59,393 nt of DNA from Mycobacterium sp. 1100029.7 (lineage in GTDB: Bacteria; Actinomycetota; Actinomycetes; Mycobacteriales; Mycobacteriaceae): assembly GCF_001665235.1 (NCBI RefSeq), contig NZ_LZSC01000056.1, forward strand, positions 1-59,393. The letters run 5' to 3'. How positions within the stretch are numbered: position 1 is the first letter of the stretch; each line of letters starts with the position of its first letter. Made by a program: the position numbers and the translations under genes. The notes under the pieces were generated by a model. It did no database searches. It saw nothing but the letters and a program-made list of their open reading frames with translations, and was not told the DNA's origin. Shown in pieces: positions 1 through 6,792 of this stretch.

Positions 1-222
1 GTCCGGGAAGATGTCGCGCAACAGGTCCAGGGTGTCGGCGTCCACGTGGACACCGCTGAGCAGCAGGTAGCGAACCTTGGCGTTCACCAACTCCACCAGA
101 TCGTCGTTGCGGGCAATCGCTTCCAGCAGTGGCGGGGTCGCGTGCAGGTTCGCTACCTGCTGCTCAGCGGTGCCCACGTGGACGCCGACACCCTGGACCT
201 GTTGCGCGACATCTTCCCGAAC
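1..222. repeat. Terminal fold-back inverted repeat (probable assembly artefact), left end
   Basis: Bases 1-77 are the reverse complement of bases 146-222 with two mismatches (positions 3 and 50), separated by 68 bases. Read on the minus strand, bases 145 to 1 encode the stretch ending ELVNAK followed by VRYLLLSG, which is exactly what should precede the plus-strand VRYLLLSG beginning at base 146. The real gene therefore runs into base 146 from sequence that here appears flipped. This is the signature of a fold-back chimera, not of a genomic inverted repeat. The two mismatches change Ala to Val and Asn to Asp and may reflect strain variation or read error. Confidence 0.85.
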
Positions 223-549
223 ACAACGATCACGATGGCCTTCGGCAGCACGATGATCCTCTCGCAAGCCGTCACCCGGATCCAAGGCGACGCATTCGTC
301 TTCGACCCGCGGACACCGTATGTGGTGTTCTGGGTCATCGACCCCGACACGGGTGAACAGGTGCCCTACGGCCAGCTCGGCCAGGTGGTCATGAACCACG
401 TCAGCAAGGGAATGTTCCTTCCTAACAACCTGGAACGTGACATGGCCATCCGGATGCCCGGGCCCGCAGGACAACTCAGCGACTCGGTCAGCGCCGTACG
501 GCCGGTCGCCACCTTCGAAGGCGAGGCGGTCATCGAGGGCGTGTATTGA
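146..549 (+). CDS. Adenylate-forming enzyme, C-terminal fragment (EhpF/phenazine-type AMP-binding family)
   Basis: Only the last 134 codons are present; the 5' part is lost at the fold-back junction. The readable protein starts VRYLLLSGAHVDADTLDLLRD and contains a TITMAFGSTM segment like the ligand loop of ANL adenylating enzymes, then the GQVVMNHVSKGMFLPNN region and a short C-terminus ending VIEGVY. It resembles the EhpF-like AMP-binding proteins that activate aromatic carboxylates as acyl-AMP and lack the usual mobile C-terminal domain; this family call is a pattern judgement. The stop TGA is one base before the start of the downstream aldehyde-dehydrogenase-like gene, so the two are probably one operon and act in sequence. 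Any apparent Met start near base 46 is an artefact of the inverted segment. Confidence 0.6.
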
Positions 550-550
550 G

Positions 551-1936
551 ATGACCGGCATCACAGCGGACCTGGTGCTGATCGACGCTCTGGGCCCCGG
601 CGGCGAATACCGGACGCGTAACCGGGAAATCCTCACCAGCACGGCTGGCCTACCGATCGCCGAATTGAGTTTGGTGCCAACGCTGTACGTATCGCGCACC
701 GTCAGTGCACAACGCAAGACCGCACCCCTGCCCATTGTCGAGCGGGAAAAGGCATTGGCCGACGCGGCCGAGATCTTTCGCTCCGCCGTCCTCGGCGGCC
801 TGGACTTCGACACGTATGTCGAACTGACCAGCCGGATTTCGGGGGTGCCGATCTCGGTCACGCGCACCGGGGCGCGCACTGTCGCCGACGCCATCGCCCA
901 TGCCGTCGACGCGGTGCGCCCCGCCCAGCCGGTCGGAGCGGCCGGTGACTGGCGCGACGAACGCACCCGCACCGGTGCGGCGGTCTGGACGCGGCGGGGT
1001 GAAATTTTCGCCGTGCACGCCGCCGGCAACGGCCCCGGCGTACACGGCCTGTGGCCCCAGGCGCTGGCCCTGGGTTACCGGGTCGCGGTTCGCCCGTCGC
1101 GGCGCGAACCCTGCACCGGTCACCGGTTGGTCAATGCCTTGCGCCAGGCCGGGTTTCGCAACGAAGACGCGGTGTTTCTCCCCACCGACCATGCCGGCGC
1201 GGACGAGATCATCCGGTCCGCCGACCTCGCCATGGTGTACGGCGGCCAGGACGTCGTCGACAAATACGCCGTCGACCCCACGGTGATGGTGAACGGGCCG
1301 GGCCGGGCCAAGATCCTGATCACCGCCGAATGCGATTGGCGCGACTACCTCGATGTGATCGTCGACTCGATCGCCAACCTGGGCGGTATGGCGTGTGTCA
1401 ACACCACCGCGGTGCTCTACGAGGGCGACGCGGCGCCACTGGCCGCGGCGATCGCCGAACGGTTGGCGACGATCGAGCCGTTACCCACGGAGGACGAGCG
1501 TGCGGTGCTGCCCACCCAGCCCGTCGACAAAGCGCAGGCGTTGGCGGACTATCTGACGATCAAGGCCGCGGGGACGACCGCGCTGCTCGGCGCCGACCAG
1601 GTGGTGGCCACACTGGGTGACGGCTATGCCGCCTTGCGTCCGGCCGTGCATCTGCTGACCGAACCCGATGTCGAGAAGCTCAACACCGAACTGGCGTTCC
1701 CCTGCGTGTGGGTGGCACCGTGGACACGCACCGCCGGCCTGCAACCGCTGCGAAACTCGTTGGTGGTCAACGCCATTACGGGTGACGATGGATTGATCGA
1801 TACGCTGCTCGGCGAGCCGACGGTCGGCAACGTCTACTGCGGAAAGCACCCGACGTTTTACTCGGCGCCCCAGATTCCACACGATGGTTTCCTGGCGGAC
1901 TTCCTGATGCGCAACAAGGGTTTCATTCGCGATTAA
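551..1936 (+). CDS. Aldehyde dehydrogenase superfamily protein (acyl-adenylate/acyl reductase-like)
   Basis: 461 residues starting MTGITADLVLIDALGPGG. An ALDH-type fold is suggested by the central VWTRRGEIFAVHAAGNGPG region (cofactor-domain start), the MVNGPGRAKILI segment that replaces the usual ELGGK motif, and the NLGGMACVNTTAV segment carrying a candidate catalytic cysteine. The usual ALDH glutamate is not obvious. The start ATG lies one base after the stop of the upstream adenylating enzyme, and the pair resembles EhpF/EhpG-type modules in which an activated carboxylate is reduced to an aldehyde. Its stop codon overlaps the convergent rpsR2 stop. Function is inferred, and the substrate is unknown. 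Confidence 0.6.
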   Translation: MTGITADLVLIDALGPGGEYRTRNREILTSTAGLPIAELSLVPTLYVSRTVSAQRKTAPLPIVEREKALADAAEIFRSAVLGGLDFDTYVELTSRISGVPISVTRTGARTVADAIAHAVDAVRPAQPVGAAGDWRDERTRTGAAVWTRRGEIFAVHAAGNGPGVHGLWPQALALGYRVAVRPSRREPCTGHRLVNALRQAGFRNEDAVFLPTDHAGADEIIRSADLAMVYGGQDVVDKYAVDPTVMVNGPGRAKILITAECDWRDYLDVIVDSIANLGGMACVNTTAVLYEGDAAPLAAAIAERLATIEPLPTEDERAVLPTQPVDKAQALADYLTIKAAGTTALLGADQVVATLGDGYAALRPAVHLLTEPDVEKLNTELAFPCVWVAPWTRTAGLQPLRNSLVVNAITGDDGLIDTLLGEPTVGNVYCGKHPTFYSAPQIPHDGFLADFLMRNKGFIRD

Positions 1937-2181
1937 CGGGCACTGGCGTAAGGCAACAGCGCCATCTCGCGCGCGTTCTTGATCGCGGTGGCCACTTGAC
2001 GCTGCTGCCGGACCGTCAGGCCGGTGACACGGCGGGACCGGATCTTGCCGCGCTCGGAGATGAAGATGCGCAACGTGGAGCTGTCCTTGTAGTCGACGGA
2101 CTCCAGGCCAAGACTGCTCAGCGCGTTTCTCTTCTTTTCGGTCGGTGCGGTCTTGGGCCGGCGCTTCGACTTGCCGGCCAT
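1933..2181 (-). CDS. rpsR2: Zinc-independent 30S ribosomal protein bS18 (C- paralog)
   Basis: 82 residues, MAGKSKRRPKTAPTEKKRN..., with the S18 core DYKDSSTLRIFISERGKI and the SRRVTGLTVRQQRQ block that binds 16S rRNA. There is no cysteine, consistent with the C- (zinc-free) class that replaces zinc-binding paralogs when zinc is scarce. It is the last gene of the four-gene cluster rpmB2-rpmG1-rpsN2-rpsR2, and its ATG directly abuts the rpsN2 stop. Its TAA overlaps the TAA of the convergent ALDH-like gene. Expression is expected from the Zur-controlled region upstream of rpmB2. Confidence 0.95.
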   Translation of the reverse strand: MAGKSKRRPKTAPTEKKRNALSSLGLESVDYKDSSTLRIFISERGKIRSRRVTGLTVRQQRQVATAIKNAREMALLPYASAR

Positions 2182-2487
2182 CTACCAACTCGCCTTGCGG
2201 ACGCCGGGCAGTTGACCCTGATGCGCCAGTTCACGCATCCGCACCCGGGACACCCCGAACTTGCGTAAGTGCCCGCGCGGACGACCGTCGACAGCGTCGC
2301 GGTTGCGTACCCGCACCGCGCTGGCATCACGTGGCTGGCGCGCCAGCGCCTGCTGAGCGGCCAACCGCTGTTCGGCGGTGCTCGCCGGGGACCGAATGAT
2401 TTCTTTGAGCATGGCGCGCCGCTCGGCATAGCGCGCGACGACGCCACGGCGCTGTTCGTTCTTGACGATCTTGGATTTCTTGGCCAT
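2182..2487 (-). CDS. rpsN2: Zinc-independent 30S ribosomal protein uS14 (C- paralog)
   Basis: 101 residues, MAKKSKIVKNEQRRGVVARYAERR..., ending in the S14 signature block RPRGHLRKFGVSRVRMRELAHQG. The long, C- form lacks the two CxxC zinc pairs of the short zinc-binding S14. It starts one base after the rpmG1 stop and ends directly before the rpsR2 start, so translation is probably coupled. In mycobacteria these C- proteins are made under zinc limitation and remodel the ribosome; that role is established for the family, and the identity here rests on sequence and neighbours. Confidence 0.95.
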   Translation of the reverse strand: MAKKSKIVKNEQRRGVVARYAERRAMLKEIIRSPASTAEQRLAAQQALARQPRDASAVRVRNRDAVDGRPRGHLRKFGVSRVRMRELAHQGQLPGVRKASW

Positions 2488-2652
2488 TCAGCGTTCTTCC
2501 CGGAATTCGACGTGGCGGCGGAGGACGGGGTCGTACTTGCGCAGCACGAGCCGGTCGGGATCATTGCGGCGGTTCTTGCGGGTGATGTAGGTGTAGCCGG
2601 TTCCGGCGGTGGAGCGCAGCTTGACGATGGGCCGAATCTCGTTGCGTGCCAT
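2488..2652 (-). CDS. rpmG1: Zinc-independent 50S ribosomal protein bL33 (C- paralog)
   Basis: 54 residues from MARNEIRPIVKLRSTAGTGY to VEFREER, with the L33 core YTYITRKNRRNDPDRLVLRKYDP and no cysteine, so it belongs to the C- class. The start was chosen because the ATG overlaps the rpmB2 TGA by one base and gives the normal L33 length; a longer in-frame extension overlaps rpmB2 and is not protein-like. It lies second in the Zur-type alternative ribosomal protein cluster. Confidence 0.93.
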   Translation of the reverse strand: MARNEIRPIVKLRSTAGTGYTYITRKNRRNDPDRLVLRKYDPVLRRHVEFREER

Positions 2653-2888
2653 CAGATTCGCTGCCCTTCGCGGCGTAGCCGGGCGACGACCGCCTCGATG
2701 CCGTCGCGGTCGACGACCTTGATGCCCTTGGCGCTCACGCGCAACGTGACACGCCGGCCCTCCGAGGGCAGGTAGTAGGTCTTGGTCTGGATGTTGGGCG
2801 ACCAGCGGCGCCGGGTTCGGCGATGCGAGTGCGACACCGAATTGCCGAAACTCACCGTGCGGCCGGTGACCTGACAATGCATGGGCAT
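2652..2888 (-). CDS. rpmB2: Zinc-independent 50S ribosomal protein bL28 (C- paralog)
   Basis: 78 residues, MPMHCQVTGRTVSFGNSVSH..., with the L28 block SHSHRRTRRRWSPNIQ near residues 19-34. Only one cysteine (residue 5) remains where zinc-binding L28 has CxxC pairs, so it is a C- paralog. It is the first gene of the leftward ribosomal cluster, with a GGAG ribosome binding site about 6 bases before the ATG. About 110 bp separate it from the divergent Rv0106-type gene, and that gap contains the Zur box. Confidence 0.94.
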   Translation of the reverse strand: MPMHCQVTGRTVSFGNSVSHSHRRTRRRWSPNIQTKTYYLPSEGRRVTLRVSAKGIKVVDRDGIEAVVARLRREGQRI

Positions 2889-2916
2889 GACGTCTCCTCT
2901 CCGTGCAGTCGCTTAC

Positions 2917-2934
2917 TGACAATCATTTTCGACA
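2917..2934. promoter_or_regulatory. Possible second, weaker Zur-box-like site
   Basis: The segment TGACAATCATTTTCGACA is an imperfect dyad in the same divergent intergenic region, nearer to rpmB2 than the strong Zur box. About five of nine positions are symmetric and the AT-rich core resembles the strong site. It could serve the leftward ribosomal operon separately. The match is modest and the call is tentative. Confidence 0.4.
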
Positions 2935-2968
2935 AGCCCTGCCTCGCACTGTAGCGTGGCGGACGCGT

Positions 2969-2989
2969 TATTGAAAATCGTTTGCAATA
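2969..2989. promoter_or_regulatory. Zur (FurB) box
   Basis: A 21-bp near-perfect dyad with arms TATTGAAAA and TTTGCAATA around a short TCG centre. This matches the AT-rich palindrome recognised by mycobacterial zinc uptake regulator Zur. It lies between the C- ribosomal protein operon and the Rv0106-type gene and overlaps the start of the latter's ribosome binding site, so bound Zur-Zn should block transcription of the rightward gene and probably the leftward operon. Confidence 0.85.
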
Positions 2990-2999
2990 AGGAGTGGTG

Positions 3000-4193
3000 A
3001 TGCGGACGCCGGTGGTACTGGTGGCGGGGCAGGGCGACACCGATGCGGTAGCGGGCGGGTTGTTGCGCCGGCCCGGAACGGTCGTCGTCGAGCACCGGTT
3101 CGACGGTCACGTGGTGCGCCGCACCACCACCATGCTGCGCCGCGGCGAATTGACCAGCGCCGAGGACGCTTTGGAGTTGGCACACGGCTGTGTGGACTGC
3201 ACCGTACGTAACGACCTGCTGGTGCTGTTGCGCAGACTGGCGCATCGCGACGATGTCGAGCGCATCGTCGTGCATCTGGCGCAGTGGCTCGAACCCGAGC
3301 CCATCTGTGTCGCGATCAATCACGTCAAGGTCCACGTCGGTCCGAGCCACCCCGACGGACCGGCGGCCCTGGACGTCGCGATCGCGGGAGTGCTCACGTG
3401 TATCGACACCCGCACCTGGCTGTCCCGCGCACTGGGAGACGACAGCCTGTCCGACGGACGTACGGTGGCCCAGGCCGTCGTCGCGCAGGCCGAGTTCGCC
3501 GACCTGCTGGTGCTCACCCGCCCCGAACCCGTGACGCTAGCGGTGTTGCGCAGACTCGCCCCCCGGGCCCGGATCACCGTCGGGCTCGACCACGTCGGCA
3601 TGGCGCTGGAAAACCTCGAAGACGACTCGCGGCGCGGGCGCAGTGACCATCCACACGGCTGGCTGCTGGAGGGCCGCCCGCCGCTGGGTGCCGACGGAAC
3701 GGTGCGCATCGTCGAATTCAATGCCCGCCGCCCCTTCCACCCCGAGCGCCTGCACGCCGCGGTGGATCTGCTGCTGACCGGTGTGGTGCGTGCCCGCGGG
3801 CGGCTCTGGCTGGCCAGCCGCTCAGACCAGGTCATGTGGCTGGAATCCGCCGGCGGTGGTCTGCGGGTCGGATGTGCGGGAAAGTGGCTGGCGGCGATGA
3901 CCACGCCCGAGGTGGCCCGCGTCGACGCGGAGCGGCGGCTGTTCGCCGAGTTGCAGTGGGAATACCGGTTCGGCGACCGGCACACCGCGATGACCGTGCT
4001 GGTTTGCGGTGCCGAGCCCCCGGACATCCTCGACGCCCTGCACGGTGCTCTGCTCACCGACGCAGAACTGGCCGTGCCGCGACGGTGGCGGGAATATCCG
4101 GACCCGTTCGGCGCCTGGCACCAGGACCCCTGCGACGAAATCTCCGGCGCCGCAGAAGAAGTCGCTTCGGACTGGGACCGCCGAAGGACCTGA
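3000..4193 (+). CDS. COG0523 (CobW/P47K-like) protein, Rv0106 ortholog, P-loop lost
   Basis: 397 residues from ATG 3000 (MRTPVVLVAGQGDTDAVAGG), preceded by AAGGAG five bases upstream; this start matches the remembered Rv0106 N-terminus better than two GTG codons just upstream. Family features are the GCVDC motif near residue 63 (equivalent to the COG0523 metal-binding CxCC region) and the C-terminal IVEFNARRPFHPERLH block. The N-terminus has no GxxxxGKT Walker A, so the canonical GTPase site is missing. In M. smegmatis a Zur-controlled protein of this type, Mrf, is reported to recruit the hibernation factor MPY to zinc-free ribosomes; equivalence here is inferred from the adjoining C- ribosomal genes and the Zur box. 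Confidence 0.85.
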   Translation: MRTPVVLVAGQGDTDAVAGGLLRRPGTVVVEHRFDGHVVRRTTTMLRRGELTSAEDALELAHGCVDCTVRNDLLVLLRRLAHRDDVERIVVHLAQWLEPEPICVAINHVKVHVGPSHPDGPAALDVAIAGVLTCIDTRTWLSRALGDDSLSDGRTVAQAVVAQAEFADLLVLTRPEPVTLAVLRRLAPRARITVGLDHVGMALENLEDDSRRGRSDHPHGWLLEGRPPLGADGTVRIVEFNARRPFHPERLHAAVDLLLTGVVRARGRLWLASRSDQVMWLESAGGGLRVGCAGKWLAAMTTPEVARVDAERRLFAELQWEYRFGDRHTAMTVLVCGAEPPDILDALHGALLTDAELAVPRRWREYPDPFGAWHQDPCDEISGAAEEVASDWDRRRT

Positions 4194-4321
4194 TCTCACA
4201 CCGCACCGCATCGGGTAGCCAGGACCACTGGTTCTGGCTGTACGGGCCGTCTGGTAGCTGTAGGTTACGAGTCACATAGCGTTGAAAAGCAGCGCTGCAC
4301 CAGGACTCGGCACCTCGGTGA

Positions 4322-5221
4322 ATGCGGTGTGAAGTGAATGTAATAGGTCAGGCCTTGCAGTCGGTGAGCGACCGATTGGCCAACCCGGCGCGCCTGTCGG
4401 ACCCCGACGCGCTGCGTCGTGCGGTGTCCGGCCAGACGGTGCTGGTCACGGGCGCCTCGTACGGAATCGGCGAGGCGACCGCCCGCCGGTTCGCCGCCGC
4501 CGGGGCAACGGTGCTGGTCGTGGCCCGATCGGCAGAACAGCTCGACGACCTCGCCGCCGCGATCAACGCGGGTGGGGGGCGTGCGGTCGCCTACCCGACG
4601 GACCTGAGCGACGAGGCCGCGGTGCACGTCCTGACCAAGAAGATCACCGAGAATCACGGCCCGCTGGACATCGTGGTCAGCAATGCCGGAAAGTCGCTGC
4701 GCCGGTCGCTGCATCAGCAGTACGACCGCCCGCACGACTTCCAGCGCACCATCGACATCAACTACCTGGGCCCGGTCTGGTTGCTCCTGGGCCTGCTGCC
4801 GGCCATGCGGGAAAACGGCGGCGGGCACATCGTGAATGTCTCCAGCGTCGGAGTGCGCGTGGCGCCCGGACCGCAGTGGGGCGCCTACCAGGCATCCAAG
4901 GGTGCCTTCGATCGTTGGCTGCGCAGTGTCGCGCCCGAGCTGCACGTCGACGGCGTCGGCGTCACCTCGGTGTACTTCGCGCTGGTCCGGACGCGGATGA
5001 TCGCACCGACCCCGATGCTCGGCCGGCTACCGGGATTATCTGCCGAGCAGGCCGCCGACGTGATCGCCAAGGCCGTCATCGAGCGTCCTCGCACCATCGA
5101 ACCGCCCTGGGTATTTCCGGCCGAGGTGGCCTCGGTCTTGCTGGCCGGCCCCGCAGACCGGGCTGCCCGATTGTGGCACCGACGATTCTTCGCGGATTCC
5201 GGGCGAGAGGACCAACGATGA
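4322..5221 (+). CDS. SDR family oxidoreductase paired with an acyl-CoA synthetase
   Basis: 299 residues. The Rossmann motif TGASYGIGEATARRF lies near residue 42, NAG near 123, a catalytic Ser in VNVSSVGVRV, and YQASK (Tyr-x-x-x-Lys) near residue 190, so it is a complete classical SDR using NAD(P)H on a keto or hydroxy substrate. The stop overlaps the start of the downstream FadD gene as ATGA, so the two are translationally coupled and probably handle the same fatty substrate. The first 20 or so residues are weakly supported, and a GTG at 4334 is an alternative start. The pair lies between the Rv0106 and ctpI orthologs, which are adjacent in M. tuberculosis, so it is an insertion relative to that map. 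Confidence 0.85.
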   Translation: MRCEVNVIGQALQSVSDRLANPARLSDPDALRRAVSGQTVLVTGASYGIGEATARRFAAAGATVLVVARSAEQLDDLAAAINAGGGRAVAYPTDLSDEAAVHVLTKKITENHGPLDIVVSNAGKSLRRSLHQQYDRPHDFQRTIDINYLGPVWLLLGLLPAMRENGGGHIVNVSSVGVRVAPGPQWGAYQASKGAFDRWLRSVAPELHVDGVGVTSVYFALVRTRMIAPTPMLGRLPGLSAEQAADVIAKAVIERPRTIEPPWVFPAEVASVLLAGPADRAARLWHRRFFADSGREDQR

Positions 5222-6792
5222 CCGACAGCGTCGTCGGCACGACGGCGCGGGCGTTGGTGTCCTCGCGACTGTTGAGTGTGCCGGCTCCGGTCGCGGCACT
5301 GCGGCTCGCCCGTGAGGTGTATCGCGGCCGCACCAATCTGTGCACGCTATTGGCCGTCGCGGCGGCACGCTGGCCGCAACGCACCGCGATCATCGACGAC
5401 GACGGTGCGCTGAGCTACCGCGAGCTGCAGGCCAAGACCGAGTCGCTGGCCCGTGAGCTCGTCGACGCCGGTGCCGGGCCGGGTGAGGCCGTGGGGGTCA
5501 TGTGCCGCAACGGCCGCGACTTCACGGCCGCGGTTTTCGCCACCGCGCTCGTCGGATCCGATCTGGTGTTGGTGAACACGGAATTTCGCCGCGACGCACT
5601 CGCGGGTGCGTTGACCACGCATCAGGTCAGAACAATGTTGTGCGACAAGGAGTTTCTGGCGCAGATCGTCGCAGCGGACTCCTCGATCGAGACGATCGAC
5701 CCGTCGGGTGTTCAGGTGCCGCAGGGCAAGTCTCGGCCCAAGGTCGCACCCGCGGGCCGGATCGTGCTGCTGACCTCCGGCACCACCGGTATCCCCAAGG
5801 GCGCGCCGCGCACCCCCCGCATCAGCACCGGTCTAGGCGCGGGCGTGACGATCCTGGAGCGCACCCGGCTGCGGGCTGGATCACGAATTGCTTTGGCAAC
5901 GCCGATGTTCCACGGACTCGGCTTCGGCATCATGACGTTGGCCGTCAGCCTGGGCGCGACGATGCTGACCCGCCGGCGGTTCGACGCCGAGGAAACGCTG
6001 GCGCAGGCGTCGCTGCAGCGCGCCGAGGCGATGAGCGCCGTGCCGATCATGCTGGCGCGGATCCTGGACCTGCCGGAGCGGGTGCGGTCGCGAAACCCGT
6101 TGGGATCGTTGAGCGTCGTGATCTCCAGCGGCGACCGGCTGGACCCGAGCCTGGCGCGCCGGTTCATGGACGAATACGGCGACGTCCTGTACAACCTCTA
6201 CGGCTCGACGGAAGTCGGAATCGGTTCGCTGGCAACGCCGTTCGAGCTGCGCCACACCCCGGAGACAGTGGGCCGGCCGGTTGCGGGATGCCCGGTGCGC
6301 ATCCTGGACAAGACCGGGCGGGTCGTCGGCCCGCGGGTGACCGGACGCATCTTCGTCGGCGGCGAGCTGGGTGCGGAGGGCTACAGTGGGCGTGGGCGGC
6401 TTGAACAAGGCCCAGCCCTCATCGACGGCTTCACCAGTACCGGCGACATGGGTTATCTCGACAACTCCGGCCGGCTCTACATCGTCGGCCGCGAGGACGA
6501 CATGATCGTTTCGGGCGGCGAGAACGTCTATCCCAGAGCGTTGCAGAATGCGCTCGCCGAACATCCGGATGTCGCCGAGACGGCGGTCGTCGGTGTCGAC
6601 GACGCGAAGTTCGGCCGCCGGCTGGCCGCATTCGTCGTTGCCCGCGCCGAGCGGGACATCGATACGACGGCATTGCGAGACTACTTGAAGGGCAAGGTTT
6701 CCCGCTTCGAGCAGCCGCGCGACATCCACGTTGTCGACAGCATTCCACGCAATCCCGCCGGCAAGGTGATTCGCAGGGAACTGGCGACCTAG
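5218..6792 (+). CDS. Fatty acyl-CoA/acyl-AMP synthetase (FadD12-like)
   Basis: 524 residues. ANL family motifs are LLTSGTTGIPKG near residue 185 (P-loop), YGSTEVG near 328, FTSTGDMGYLD near 405 and the catalytic lysine in NPAGKVIRREL at the extreme C-terminus. The enzyme activates a fatty acid with ATP and transfers it to CoA. Its start overlaps the SDR stop, and its TAG stop overlaps that of the convergent ctpI gene within the palindrome CTAG. The resemblance to FadD12 is a judgement from overall sequence feel; the acid substrate cannot be read from sequence. Confidence 0.85.
   Translation: MTDSVVGTTARALVSSRLLSVPAPVAALRLAREVYRGRTNLCTLLAVAAARWPQRTAIIDDDGALSYRELQAKTESLARELVDAGAGPGEAVGVMCRNGRDFTAAVFATALVGSDLVLVNTEFRRDALAGALTTHQVRTMLCDKEFLAQIVAADSSIETIDPSGVQVPQGKSRPKVAPAGRIVLLTSGTTGIPKGAPRTPRISTGLGAGVTILERTRLRAGSRIALATPMFHGLGFGIMTLAVSLGATMLTRRRFDAEETLAQASLQRAEAMSAVPIMLARILDLPERVRSRNPLGSLSVVISSGDRLDPSLARRFMDEYGDVLYNLYGSTEVGIGSLATPFELRHTPETVGRPVAGCPVRILDKTGRVVGPRVTGRIFVGGELGAEGYSGRGRLEQGPALIDGFTSTGDMGYLDNSGRLYIVGREDDMIVSGGENVYPRALQNALAEHPDVAETAVVGVDDAKFGRRLAAFVVARAERDIDTTALRDYLKGKVSRFEQPRDIHVVDSIPRNPAGKVIRRELAT

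Noticed and set aside
46..145. Apparent N-terminus (MDTAEQQVANLGVHQ...) for the first gene
   Set aside because: This stretch is read from the inverted segment; the true upstream coding sequence is on its opposite strand.
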